DNA of 8,168 bases. It comes from Bacteroidota bacterium (GTDB lineage Bacteria; Bacteroidota; Bacteroidia; Bacteroidales; Tenuifilaceae). The stretch is from the NCBI GenBank assembly GCA_023406715.1, contig JAEXVC010000159.1:1-8168 (forward strand), read 5' to 3'. Below the pieces are notes generated by a model that was not told the origin of the DNA, ran no database searches, and was given only the letters and a program-made list of their open reading frames with translations. The number at the start of each line of letters is the position of its first letter. Positions within the stretch are counted from its first letter, which is position 1. The position numbers were made by a program, and so were the translations under genes. This document shows positions 1 to 6,571 of the stretch, piece by piece.

Positions 1-276
1 CCAGTATGCATTTGCTGCAACACCTGCAGAAAAAACATATCCGGCCTGGGGAACTATCAACGCCAAAGGTTTTGAATTCAGAACTTTATCCGATTTATCG
101 AAATATTCCTTTATTTCGTTCCTAAGCTGCTGCTCCGATGCGGGATAGAATGAGCCAGCAACAACTGCAGGTCTGTTCTTGCAAGCAAATTCTTCACCAC
201 CCACCTGTCCTCTGCATGTTGTAGCCATAACTATAAGTTTTGTAATAAGAAGTATGAATAAAATCCTATAAATCAT
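1..276 (-). CDS. MEMO1 / AmmeMemoRadiSam system protein B-like, exported (5' part only)
   Basis: The first 92 codons are present and the gene runs off the left edge. Residues 35-45 (RPAVVAGSFYP) and 70-92 (PLALIVP, then QAGYVFSAGVAANAYW) match the N-terminal signature of the MEMO family, which is related to class III extradiol dioxygenases but of unsettled biochemical role; in bacteria it often accompanies an AMMECR1-like protein and a radical SAM protein. Residues 1-20 form a basic-hydrophobic leader (MIYRILFILLITKLIVMATT), so the product is probably exported; C21 has only a poor lipobox (ATTC). A start at M17 would shorten this leader. The family normally has PHAGY, whose His is a metal ligand (H49 in human MEMO1); here it is PQAGY with Gln at 77, and the following SG is SA. 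The remaining ligands lie outside the window. Family call is confident; activity is open. Confidence 0.82.
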   Translation of the reverse strand, partial: MIYRILFILLITKLIVMATTCRGQVGGEEFACKNRPAVVAGSFYPASEQQLRNEIKEYFDKSDKVLNSKPLALIVPQAGYVFSAGVAANAYW

Positions 277-303
277 CTGAAATTCAACGAATAAAACTAC
301 TAC

Positions 304-335
304 CAAATTTACCAAAATACAGAGCAAAATGCAAA
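304..335 (-). promoter_or_regulatory. Bacteroidota-type promoter for the MEMO-like gene
   Basis: On the minus strand a TTTG (335-332) is followed after exactly 20 nt by TAAATTTG (311-304), a full match to the TTTG / TAnnTTTG primary sigma consensus of Bacteroidota. Transcription would begin near 298, giving a leader of roughly 20 nt before the ATG at 276. Confidence 0.6.
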
Positions 336-423
336 TATTTAGTGGGATGCACCAACATCAGAAAACACTTTATCGATATAAATACCCGTTAAGCTTATTA
401 GTGCTAAAAGAGCAGGTTCGTTA

Positions 424-455
424 TTTGTTTTTTGCCTATAATTGTATGATTTTTG
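424..455 (+). promoter_or_regulatory. candidate promoter for coaD
   Basis: TTTG at 424-427 is followed after 20 nt by GATTTTTG at 448-455, which fits TAnnTTTG except for the first base. It lies 43 nt upstream of the coaD ATG, in the intergenic space shared with the divergent MEMO-like gene. The T-rich context makes chance matches likely, so this is tentative. Confidence 0.3.
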
Positions 456-497
456 AATATCAAAATTTTGTTTCATCAACTCATAACTTTGACCGCT

Positions 498-968
498 ATG
501 AATAGAGTAGCAATATTTCCTGGGTCGTTCGACCCTATTACAGTTGGGCACGAGTCAGTTGTGCTTCGTTCACTCTCGATGTTCGATAAGGTTATTGTTG
601 CCGTTGGCCATAACGCTAGCAAAAAAGCTTTTTTTAGTATTGAAAAAAGGATTGAGATGATTGAAAAAGTGTTTGCCAACGAACCTAAGGTTGAAGTTAT
701 CAGCTATGAGGGCTTAACCGTGGATTTATGCAATAGGCTAAATGTAAACTACATTCTGCGTGGACTGAGAACCTCTGCCGATTTCGAGTTCGAACGTGCC
801 ATAGCCCAAGTTAATAAGGCAATGTTCCCACAGATTGAAACAGTGTTTCTACTTACCGCACCAGAGCATACCCCAGTAAATTCAACTATTATTCGCGATA
901 TACTACTACATAAAGGCGACCCTTCGCAGTTCATTCCAACCTCATTAAAAATTACAGATTACCTTTAA
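498..968 (+). CDS. coaD: phosphopantetheine adenylyltransferase
   Basis: This cytoplasmic enzyme transfers AMP from ATP to 4'-phosphopantetheine, giving dephospho-CoA, the penultimate step of coenzyme A synthesis. The product is 156 residues, close to the 159 of E. coli CoaD. The nucleotidyltransferase signature is present: FPGSFDPITVGH at 7-18 with the T/HxGH motif at 15-18, Lys42 in the NASKK loop, RGLR at 88-91, FEFE around E99, and a C-terminal VNSTIIR at 127-133 equivalent to the ISSTxIR motif. The ATG at 498 was chosen because the family begins just before this first beta strand; an in-frame TTG at 453 would add 15 residues that match nothing expected. The redoxin gene follows after 7 nt, so the two are probably co-transcribed. 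All catalytic residues that I can check are intact. Confidence 0.96.
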   Translation: MNRVAIFPGSFDPITVGHESVVLRSLSMFDKVIVAVGHNASKKAFFSIEKRIEMIEKVFANEPKVEVISYEGLTVDLCNRLNVNYILRGLRTSADFEFERAIAQVNKAMFPQIETVFLLTAPEHTPVNSTIIRDILLHKGDPSQFIPTSLKITDYL

Positions 969-975
969 TAGTACT

Positions 976-2388
976 ATGATGAGAAGTGCAAAGTTAGTTC
1001 TAGCTTTTATACTGGCTCTTGTTAGTTATACTTCGTATTCGCAGGAGGCTATAATATATGGCAACGCTCCCGATTATAAAGGTGACGAGATAGTATTTTA
1101 CTATTACTCTGATTTTATAACCTCAACGGAAACCGAAGTTGGCAGATGTAAAGTTGACGAAAAAGGCAACTTTAATGCAAGAATCAAAATACTTGAAACC
1201 ACATACGTTTTTGGTTATCTGGGAATTTACAAGATTTACTTTTTTGCAGAACCTAACAAAAAATATCAACTACTACTTCCTCCCAAAGAGGATAAAACCG
1301 AAGCACAACGGCTAAACCCATTCTTTAGGGAAACTGAGACTCAGGTAGGAATTTTAAATATTGATAAATCCGACATCAACTTCCTAATCAACAGTTTTGA
1401 CCTAAAGTTCAATGAGAACTTTGACCAAATAGTTATGGATGCCTACAAGGGCAAAAAATCATTGAATATTGACTCGCTAGTGAACTCAATTGAGAATCAA
1501 TATAAAAATACTAACAACCAATACTTTAACGATTACAGAAATTACAGGTACGGACTTTTAAAACAGGTTACATTCTACAAAAAATCAACAAGCATATCCA
1601 ACGAACTCTTCCTTAATAAACCTGTTCTTTACAACAATCCATCGTACATGGAGCTGTTCAACCTTGTTTACGACAAGTATTTCCTCTTCTTCTCCCGCTC
1701 GCTTACTGGCAATGTTATATTCAAGGATATTTCCAACAGAAGTTTATCTGGGCTTAAGGAAACGCTATCTGATAATGAAGTGCTAAGTAACGATACGCTT
1801 AAAGAAATGGTAATTTTGAAAGCCCTATACGATGAGTTTTTTAGCGACAACTTTTCTCGCTCATCGCTACTGGCTCTTTTGGATTCCATGTACCTGACCA
1901 CAAAAAACGCCGAACATCTTTTAATTGCTGAAAATATAAGAAGCAAAATTACCAAACTGTTACCAGGGTTTGTCCCAAACACATTTACCCTTAAGGATAT
2001 TAATGGTACGGAGATAAACCTCGATAAGTTTGAAGGAAAATACGTTTACCTTAACTTCTGTACAACAACCAGCTATACTTGCCTACAGGAATTTCCTTTA
2101 CTCGACAAATTAAAAAACAAGTATGGCAAACACCTCGAAATTGTTTCCATTTCGGCCGATAAAGAAATAAACGACCTTAAATCGTTCCTTCAGAACTCCG
2201 GCTACACATGGACATTCCTGCACTATGGCAATAAGCCTGACATTATTAAGGATTTTGATATAAGGGCGTATCCTACCTACTTTCTAATTGGCCCCGATAA
2301 GAAACTTATACTATCGCCAGCACCATCGCCAAAAGAAAATTTTGAAATGAAATTCTTCCAAATACTAAGGAACAAGGGGCTTATTTAA
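976..2388 (+). CDS. exported TlpA-like thioredoxin-fold protein with SxxC in place of CxxC
   Basis: The 470-residue product has a signal peptide (residues 1 to about 22, ending SYTSYSQ). It has an N-terminal beta-rich region (about 24-105) resembling the DUF4369 domain common before Bacteroidota TlpA-type proteins, a long helical middle (about 120-325), and a C-terminal thioredoxin/AhpC-TSA-like domain (about 330-468). The thioredoxin fold is supported by PNTFTLKDINGTEINLDKF, the strand leading into NFCTTTSYTC (360-369) and the cis-proline YPTYFLIG at P433. The usual WCxxC is replaced: the nucleophilic first Cys is Ser366 and only C369 remains, with another Cys at 362. Classical disulfide exchange is therefore doubtful; binding, or an altered thiol chemistry using C362/C369, is possible. 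It should act in the periplasm. It is likely translated from the coaD transcript, and its stop overlaps that of the convergent NUDIX gene by 4 nt. Confidence 0.85.
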   Translation: MMRSAKLVLAFILALVSYTSYSQEAIIYGNAPDYKGDEIVFYYYSDFITSTETEVGRCKVDEKGNFNARIKILETTYVFGYLGIYKIYFFAEPNKKYQLLLPPKEDKTEAQRLNPFFRETETQVGILNIDKSDINFLINSFDLKFNENFDQIVMDAYKGKKSLNIDSLVNSIENQYKNTNNQYFNDYRNYRYGLLKQVTFYKKSTSISNELFLNKPVLYNNPSYMELFNLVYDKYFLFFSRSLTGNVIFKDISNRSLSGLKETLSDNEVLSNDTLKEMVILKALYDEFFSDNFSRSSLLALLDSMYLTTKNAEHLLIAENIRSKITKLLPGFVPNTFTLKDINGTEINLDKFEGKYVYLNFCTTTSYTCLQEFPLLDKLKNKYGKHLEIVSISADKEINDLKSFLQNSGYTWTFLHYGNKPDIIKDFDIRAYPTYFLIGPDKKLILSPAPSPKENFEMKFFQILRNKGLI

Positions 2389-3002
2389 AACTCGTCGAAA
2401 ACTGCCTGAATATTGCTGTAACTCGCACTAAGATAATTGCTGAGATTACTCTCATTCACCCATTCCACCTTAACAATGTCCTCCTCAACTTGGGGTACCA
2501 ACTGTTGATTGCCGAGGCATTTCATTGCATACCAATAGGTTCGCTTCAGAATAGATTTGCCATCCAGAACATAGGTATGGTAAGTAGTAATTAAATGGCG
2601 TTGAACTGAAAGTTCAGAAACACCTGTCTCCTCCTCCACCTCGCGTAACGCAGCAACCTCCAAATCCTCGCCTTTCTCAACTTTGCCTTTGGGCAAATCC
2701 CACCTATTTCTGCGAAATATTAGAAGAAACTCTCCTTTATCATTTTGAACAAGGCCACCAGCAGCATCGATAACCAAAAAGTTTGATGCAAATTGTTCAA
2801 ACATCCTTTCCGGATTGGAATTTCCTACAAAAAGATTTTGAATAACAAGGTGGTTTTGGAAAATTTCCAGTAATTTTGGGAAGTCTTGGCGAGTGGGACT
2901 TCCAAAGAAGAACCCACTATCGCTACTCTCAAAGTATTTTTCTATACTTGGAGTAATTACAAACCGACGATTATTGAAATAAACTATAAAATCCTGCAAC
3001 AT
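2385..3002 (-). CDS. NUDIX hydrolase with N-terminal extension
   Basis: The 205-residue protein carries a perfect NUDIX box at 106-128 (GX5EX7REUXEEXGU, with REVEEETGV at its end). It is preceded by the FRRNRWDLPKG segment (97-106) typical of diadenosine polyphosphate and related dinucleotide or sugar-nucleotide hydrolases, and followed by KRTYWYAM (153-160). The E residues that bind Mg are all present. Residues 1-75 (MLQDFIVYFNNRRFVITPSI...) form an extra domain before the catalytic core, which I believe recurs in Bacteroidota NUDIX proteins; its role is unknown to me. The substrate cannot be fixed from sequence; Ap4A-like, 8-oxo-dGTP-like or ADP-ribose-type compounds are all possible. The ATG at 3002 shares two bases with the divergent pyrE ATG, and the 3' end overlaps the convergent redoxin gene, so the gene has no private flanking DNA. 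Confidence 0.92.
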   Translation of the reverse strand: MLQDFIVYFNNRRFVITPSIEKYFESSDSGFFFGSPTRQDFPKLLEIFQNHLVIQNLFVGNSNPERMFEQFASNFLVIDAAGGLVQNDKGEFLLIFRRNRWDLPKGKVEKGEDLEVAALREVEEETGVSELSVQRHLITTYHTYVLDGKSILKRTYWYAMKCLGNQQLVPQVEEDIVKVEWVNESNLSNYLSASYSNIQAVFDEF

Positions 3003-3627
3003 GGCAAATAAAACAATTGCGTCAAACTTACTTCAAATTAATGCAATAAAACTCAATCCTGCAAATCCTTTTACATGGGCATCGGGTTGGAAATCGCCAA
3101 TTTACTGTGACAATCGCAAAACCCTATCGTTCCCAAATGTACGAAACTCCATTTGTGATGGATTTGTAGACCTAATCAAAACAAAATATCCCGATGTTGA
3201 AATTATTGCAGGAGTTGCAACTGGCGCAATAGCTCATGGAATGCTTGTAGCCGACAGAATGGCGTTGCCATTCATTTACGTACGCTCAGCCCCAAAGGCC
3301 CACGGGTTATCAAACCAAATTGAGGGCGATTACAAACCGGGTCAAAAGGTTGTGGTGGTTGAAGATTTAATATCAACCGGTATGAGTAGCCTTGCAGCGG
3401 TTGAAGCACTAAAAACAGCAGGATGTGACGTTTTAGGACTCGTAGCTATATTCACCTATCAGTTCAACCAAGCAAATGAGGGCTTTGCAAAAGCAGGTGT
3501 TGAGTTTAACACCCTATCGAACTACCAAGAACTAATTGGCGTTGCCGTTGAAAGCGGATATGTAAAACCCGAGCAATTAGAACTACTTAAAAGTTGGAGA
3601 GAGAGTCCGGATACTTGGGGAAAATAA
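3001..3627 (+). CDS. pyrE: orotate phosphoribosyltransferase
   Basis: PyrE joins orotate to PRPP to make orotidine monophosphate, step five of pyrimidine synthesis, in the cytoplasm as a dimer. The 208-residue product is about the usual length (E. coli 213). The substrate region NPFTWASGWKSPIYCDNRK (22-40) and the flexible catalytic loop YVRSAPKAHGLSNQIEG (93-109, with R95, K99 and H101) are present. The PRPP-binding motif VVVVEDLISTGMS (117-129, with E121-D122) is intact. The start at 3001 gives the normal short stretch before LLQINAIKL. The gene is divergent from the NUDIX gene with overlapping ATGs, so its promoter must lie within NUDIX codons; a TATACTTG at 2943-2950 is a one-mismatch -7 candidate, but no good -33 partner was found. 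It converges on the glutaminase gene with only 25 nt between stops. Confidence 0.96.
   Translation: MANKTIASNLLQINAIKLNPANPFTWASGWKSPIYCDNRKTLSFPNVRNSICDGFVDLIKTKYPDVEIIAGVATGAIAHGMLVADRMALPFIYVRSAPKAHGLSNQIEGDYKPGQKVVVVEDLISTGMSSLAAVEALKTAGCDVLGLVAIFTYQFNQANEGFAKAGVEFNTLSNYQELIGVAVESGYVKPEQLELLKSWRESPDTWGK
3023..3030 (-). promoter_or_regulatory. candidate -7 element for the NUDIX gene inside pyrE
   Basis: On the minus strand TAAGTTTG (3030-3023) matches TAnnTTTG exactly. No TTTG sits at the expected distance; the nearest is an ATTG (3057-3054) with a 23-nt spacer. It would start transcription near 3016, about 14 nt before the NUDIX ATG and within pyrE codons. There is no non-coding DNA between the two genes, so a promoter inside pyrE is required unless transcription starts farther away. 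Confidence 0.3.
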
Positions 3628-3631
3628 GTAC

Positions 3632-3645
3632 TGTTTGCTCAAACA
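3632..3645. repeat. small inverted repeat between convergent pyrE and glutaminase genes
   Basis: TGTTTG and CAAACA flank a 2-nt centre (CT) in the 25-nt gap between the two stop codons. It could act as a weak bidirectional transcription stop, but it is AT-rich and lacks a T-tract on either side, so a chance origin is also plausible. Confidence 0.3.
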
Positions 3646-3652
3646 TCCTCTA

Positions 3653-4696
3653 CTAAAGAACATCTTTTGAAAGCGACCGGATAATCTCCTCGGAGCTCAA
3701 TCGCATACCATTTGGTGCCGCCAAAAGATTATTAAGCGGGATTAAAGCGTACTTTCCAAAGACGCTATTTCCTGCAGCATCAAGTTTCGGTCCGTACGTG
3801 CAAAATGCCCCACGTCCTGGGTCAACATTAATAATAAGCCCGCCAACACCACTTTTGCACGATAGTGCACGAGCACCAGCCGCTAGCAACGATATTTCGC
3901 CTGTATGCTCGTAAAGTCCATAGGTGTTCATTGCATTAATTGCACGTACAATATTATCTTCCTTTATAATTTGCTGATCGCCTTTTCTACCTCCATTTGC
4001 CAATACCAGACAGGCGTTTGTAATATCGTAAGCAGTAACGCCAATGGCACAGGCTTTTGTGTAGTATTCGAGAGCTTTGTCGCTTGTCATTTGATTGAGA
4101 AAACGGCCTGTTTCTGCTAACCTACGTGCAATTGTCCTGTTATTGCCATTGGTTTGCATCTCCGATTCAAAAACGTTGGCCATAACCTCAAGGTTATCGT
4201 TACCAGTTAGCATTCTCATAAAGTTCAGAAAATCATCGAAATTTTCAATTGAACCAGCCGATGATATTGCTCCAGCATTGTTTAGCGGATGACCAGGAAG
4301 ATTTTTCCTTTGGTCGGGTTGCATTACCGCATCGGTATTAAACTTAAGTGCCGTAGCCTCTATGAACGATATTTGGTTGGCTGGTACACCTTTCTCAAGC
4401 GCATATATATAAAGGAAAGGTTTAATAACCGACTGTATACTAACCTGAACGTCGACTCCATTCCCTACCGAAAGGATATTCCTGTTCAAATCGCCTATCA
4501 CAATAGCGGTTTTGTTGGGGTCTACTTTTGTTAGTTCAGGAATATATGATGCTAACTCGCCATACAATGCCATATTGTTTGCCCACCCGTAAACCTCCTC
4601 CAGTAAGTTTTGGGTAATTCCCATTTCCTCTAGAGTGGGAGATGTAGTAAGTTGTTTTCTGCTTTCCAGAATATGCTTGAGTAATCTTTCTTTCAT
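3653..4696 (-). CDS. glsA: glutaminase (GlsA family, serine-dependent beta-lactamase-like fold)
   Basis: The family hydrolyses L-glutamine to glutamate and ammonia in the cytoplasm. The 347-residue product carries the SxxK catalytic pair in SIQSVIKPF (S89, K92). Residues at the positions of the known glutamine contacts of bacterial glutaminases are all present: S89, N140 (NNAGAI), E179, N186, Y212 (YYTKACAIG), Y262 (TYGLYEHTG) and V284 (CKSGVGG, with K281). YIPEL at 51-55 and LANGG at 232-236 also fit. It is about 40 residues longer than the usual 305-310, mainly through an N-terminal helix-rich extension and a C-terminal tail. The usual EPSGxxFN segment reads EATALKFN (113-120), so the PSG turn is lost. 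It is transcribed alone and divergently from the DUF4395 gene. Family call is firm; preference for glutamine over a related amide is inferred. Confidence 0.92.
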   Translation of the reverse strand: MKERLLKHILESRKQLTTSPTLEEMGITQNLLEEVYGWANNMALYGELASYIPELTKVDPNKTAIVIGDLNRNILSVGNGVDVQVSIQSVIKPFLYIYALEKGVPANQISFIEATALKFNTDAVMQPDQRKNLPGHPLNNAGAISSAGSIENFDDFLNFMRMLTGNDNLEVMANVFESEMQTNGNNRTIARRLAETGRFLNQMTSDKALEYYTKACAIGVTAYDITNACLVLANGGRKGDQQIIKEDNIVRAINAMNTYGLYEHTGEISLLAAGARALSCKSGVGGLIINVDPGRGAFCTYGPKLDAAGNSVFGKYALIPLNNLLAAPNGMRLSSEEIIRSLSKDVL

Positions 4697-4751
4697 TTAC
4701 AATGTATAAGTGCTTGATTTTGACTTGATTGTTGAAATGTAATGGCCGTGT

Positions 4752-4759
4752 CAAAATTA
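4752..4759 (-). promoter_or_regulatory. candidate -7 element of the glutaminase promoter
   Basis: TAATTTTG on the minus strand (4759-4752) matches TAnnTTTG exactly and lies about 55 nt before the glutaminase ATG at 4696. No TTTG is found near the -33 position. It mirrors the element at 4806-4813 used by the divergent gene. Confidence 0.4.
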
Positions 4760-4782
4760 TTTATAATAGAGAACTAAAATGA

Positions 4783-4813
4783 GTTGAAATCCATATTCTT
4801 CAGCATAATTTTG
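4783..4813 (+). promoter_or_regulatory. candidate promoter of the DUF4395 gene
   Basis: TAATTTTG at 4806-4813 matches the Bacteroidota -7 consensus exactly, with GTTG (4783-4786, one mismatch to TTTG) 19 nt upstream. Transcription would start near 4820, leaving a leader of about 75 nt before the ATG at 4896. Confidence 0.45.
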
Positions 4814-4895
4814 GTTTGAGTGATGGTTTATACTCTGAACAATGCTGCTTATAGTCTGTTTAATAACTTAACATTTAACCCAAAAACTATTTAAA

Positions 4896-5540
4896 ATGAA
4901 AAAACAATTTGGCGAAAAAGTAGAGGGATACACAATCCCCGTATTGAACGAGCGTGAAATTAGAGCAGCTGCAGGAATCTTATTCTTATTTACCTTTTTA
5001 TCGTTGATGTTCATTATGTTTAAAGGTAACTTTCTGATGATAAAGTATGTTATCACAGTGTTTATGCTCGATTTTATTATTCGTGTTTTCTGGAATCCTA
5101 AGTATGCGCCAACACTTATAATTGGCCGACTTATTGTTAGTCGACAAAATCCTGAGTATGTTGGTGCGGCTCAAAAAAAGGTTGCTTGGATTATTGGTGT
5201 TATTTTGTCCGTTACGATGTTTGTGCTTATGGTAGTTGTTAACTCATACAGCATAATTACTGGGCTGATTTGCCTTCTTTGCTTGATCTTTTTATTCTTC
5301 GAGTCGGTTTTTGGCATTTGTCTAGGTTGTCTATTGTATAAATTAATTTACAAGGATAAAGCGCAATACTGTCCTGGCGAGGTTTGTGACATTAAGCATA
5401 AACAAGATATCCAAAAAACATCGTGGATGCAGATTTTTATTGTGCTTGCAATGGTTGGTGTGGTTTTTCTAATTGGATTCTTCTTTCACGAGTTCTTCAG
5501 CATAAAACCTCACGATTTGTTTGGAAGCATTCAGCATTAA
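4896..5540 (+). CDS. DUF4395 family integral membrane protein
   Basis: The 214-residue protein has hydrophobic segments at about 25-42, 46-64, 97-116, 119-138 and 178-198, which suggests an inner membrane protein with four or five passes. The central pattern (DFIIRVFWNPKYAP at 59-72, FESVFGICLGCLLY at 135-148) fits the DUF4395 family. Four cysteines form two pairs: C142/C145 (CLGC) at the end of a membrane segment and C159/C164 (CPGEVC) just beyond it. The pairs invite a thiol or metal role, and family members are often encoded near thioredoxin- or rhodanese-like genes; here the nearest thioredoxin-fold gene is about 2.5 kb away and not in the same operon. Function is unknown. The gene appears to be a single transcription unit between its own promoter and a strong terminator. 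Confidence 0.82.
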   Translation: MKKQFGEKVEGYTIPVLNEREIRAAAGILFLFTFLSLMFIMFKGNFLMIKYVITVFMLDFIIRVFWNPKYAPTLIIGRLIVSRQNPEYVGAAQKKVAWIIGVILSVTMFVLMVVVNSYSIITGLICLLCLIFLFFESVFGICLGCLLYKLIYKDKAQYCPGEVCDIKHKQDIQKTSWMQIFIVLAMVGVVFLIGFFFHEFFSIKPHDLFGSIQH

Positions 5541-5560
5541 CTATCAACTCATAAAAAATC

Positions 5561-5592
5561 AAAGCGTAACCTTCTGGCTACGCTTTTTTTTT
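5561..5592 (+). terminator. strong rho-independent terminator, possibly bidirectional
   Basis: An 11-bp stem (5561-5571 with 5576-5586, AAAGCGTA then ACC against GGC then TACGCTTT, one A-C mismatch) closes a TTCT loop and runs into nine T residues (5584-5592). It begins 20 nt after the DUF4395 stop. The opposite side carries ATAAAAAATC, which reads as a T-rich tract on the minus strand, so it may also terminate the convergent lipoprotein operon ending at 5605. Confidence 0.88.
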
Positions 5593-5604
5593 GATTTAGG
5601 AGAC

Positions 5605-5937
5605 CTATTCACATATTTCGAGTATTCCTTTTGAAGACACTTTACCAAGGCTGTCAATCCAAAATACGGCTCCCATTGGGCAGCCATTCTCGCCCTCTGT
5701 ATCGGTTAGGTATCTGTAGTCAAATCCGAAATTAATTGGTTCACCAAGTATCTTTCTTAAATACGACGTATCACACCCAACTTCAATTAGTTCAACAGCA
5801 CTCTCGAGGCTTTTTATATCCTTATTTTGCTTGTAGTGCTTTCCGTATCTCTCAATATTATTACAACTGCAACATAACAGTGCAAACATTGCACAAACAA
5901 TTAACAAACTTCGAATTTTAGTAAAATTCCGCATCAT
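5605..5937 (-). CDS. small putative lipoprotein
   Basis: The 110-residue product starts with MMRNFTKIR and a hydrophobic core ending LLCCSCNN, a typical relaxed Bacteroidota lipoprotein signal with C25 the likeliest lipidation site (C22 and C23 are alternatives). The mature part is about 85 residues and contains SYLRKILGEPINFGFDYRYLTDTEGENG (58-85), followed by MGAVFWIDSLGKVSSKGIL. The order 'short helix, ILGEP, aromatic Y-rich strand, strand with IDxxGKV' resembles small BamE/SmpA-like folds, but this is a shape comparison and not a family assignment. Three further cysteines (C55, C86, C109) could form disulfides outside the cytoplasm. It begins 13 nt after the DUF3592 gene and is probably co-transcribed with it. 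M2 is an equally possible start. Confidence 0.72.
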   Translation of the reverse strand: MMRNFTKIRSLLIVCAMFALLCCSCNNIERYGKHYKQNKDIKSLESAVELIEVGCDTSYLRKILGEPINFGFDYRYLTDTEGENGCPMGAVFWIDSLGKVSSKGILEICE

Positions 5938-5950
5938 TTTGTCTTACTTA

Positions 5951-6421
5951 TTAAGCACTTGCTTTTGATTTACGAATCGTATAGATTAGCCCAATTAGCG
6001 GAGCGAGGAATATTACCAGCCCTATAAAAAACATAAAAGCATGCACGCCTTTTATTCCGGGATTTAGAATAGCCTCTCCGGGATTATTTGGATTGTAGTA
6101 AACGGTAACTTTTTTGTTTACAGGATATTTATCTGCCTCCACCTGGGCATCTTTTTGCCATTTGTACTGGGCATTTACAGCTAAGTCTACTTTTTCTGAC
6201 GAGTAATCCATTGTATCAACAGCATATGTATATACAATGTGCGGAACATACCGTGAACTCCGTGTCACCTCTGATATAATAATAGTGCCCTCGGCAGTTG
6301 GCCAACTTTTAGTAGCATATGCATCAATAGCATTGTTGGTTGAATAATAAGTGAGGAGTAATCCTGCCAAACTGGCAAGGATTATTATCAGCATCCCCGA
6401 TTTTGTTAGTGGTTTTTCCAT
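5951..6421 (-). CDS. DUF3592 family membrane protein
   Basis: The 156-residue protein has a membrane segment at each end (about 9-27 and 127-148) and a soluble beta-rich region between them. The DUF3592 hallmarks are present: WPTAEGTIIISEV (about 40-52), a paired YVPHIVYTYAVDTMDYSSE region, and YPVNKKVTVYYNPNNPGEAIL (about 99-119). Such proteins are widespread and uncharacterised. I start it at the ATG at 6421 (MEKPLTKSG); an upstream in-frame TTG at 6433 would add only four residues. It is the first gene of a two-gene minus-strand unit with the lipoprotein downstream. No convincing promoter was found; TAACTTTA (6450-6443, minus) is a one-mismatch -7 candidate. Confidence 0.85.
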   Translation of the reverse strand: MEKPLTKSGMLIIILASLAGLLLTYYSTNNAIDAYATKSWPTAEGTIIISEVTRSSRYVPHIVYTYAVDTMDYSSEKVDLAVNAQYKWQKDAQVEADKYPVNKKVTVYYNPNNPGEAILNPGIKGVHAFMFFIGLVIFLAPLIGLIYTIRKSKASA

Positions 6422-6571
6422 AAAAATATTCAATTAATTGTATAAAGTTATGTTTTTTTTGACAATGAAACCAGATTAGTTTTTGTTTTTCTGTACTCTA
6501 CACAATGTATTTCTATTAAAAATTGGGGTATAAGTAGTCGGAGTAAATAACGTTAGTTGCTATAAAAGAAT

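Noticed and set aside
453..497. Upstream TTG start that would lengthen CoaD by 15 residues
   Set aside because: CoaD proteins begin just before the first beta strand, as with the ATG at 498.
339..551. 70-codon open frame on the minus strand across the coaD start
   Set aside because: It overlaps the confident coaD gene antisense and its composition resembles no known protein; the space is better explained by two promoters.
1668..1982. 104-codon minus-strand frame inside the redoxin gene
   Set aside because: Serine/leucine-rich antisense shadow of a coding region with a clear signal peptide and domain structure.
6422..6433. TTG start adding four residues to the DUF3592 protein
   Set aside because: The ATG at 6421 gives a normal start (MEKPL) before the first membrane segment.
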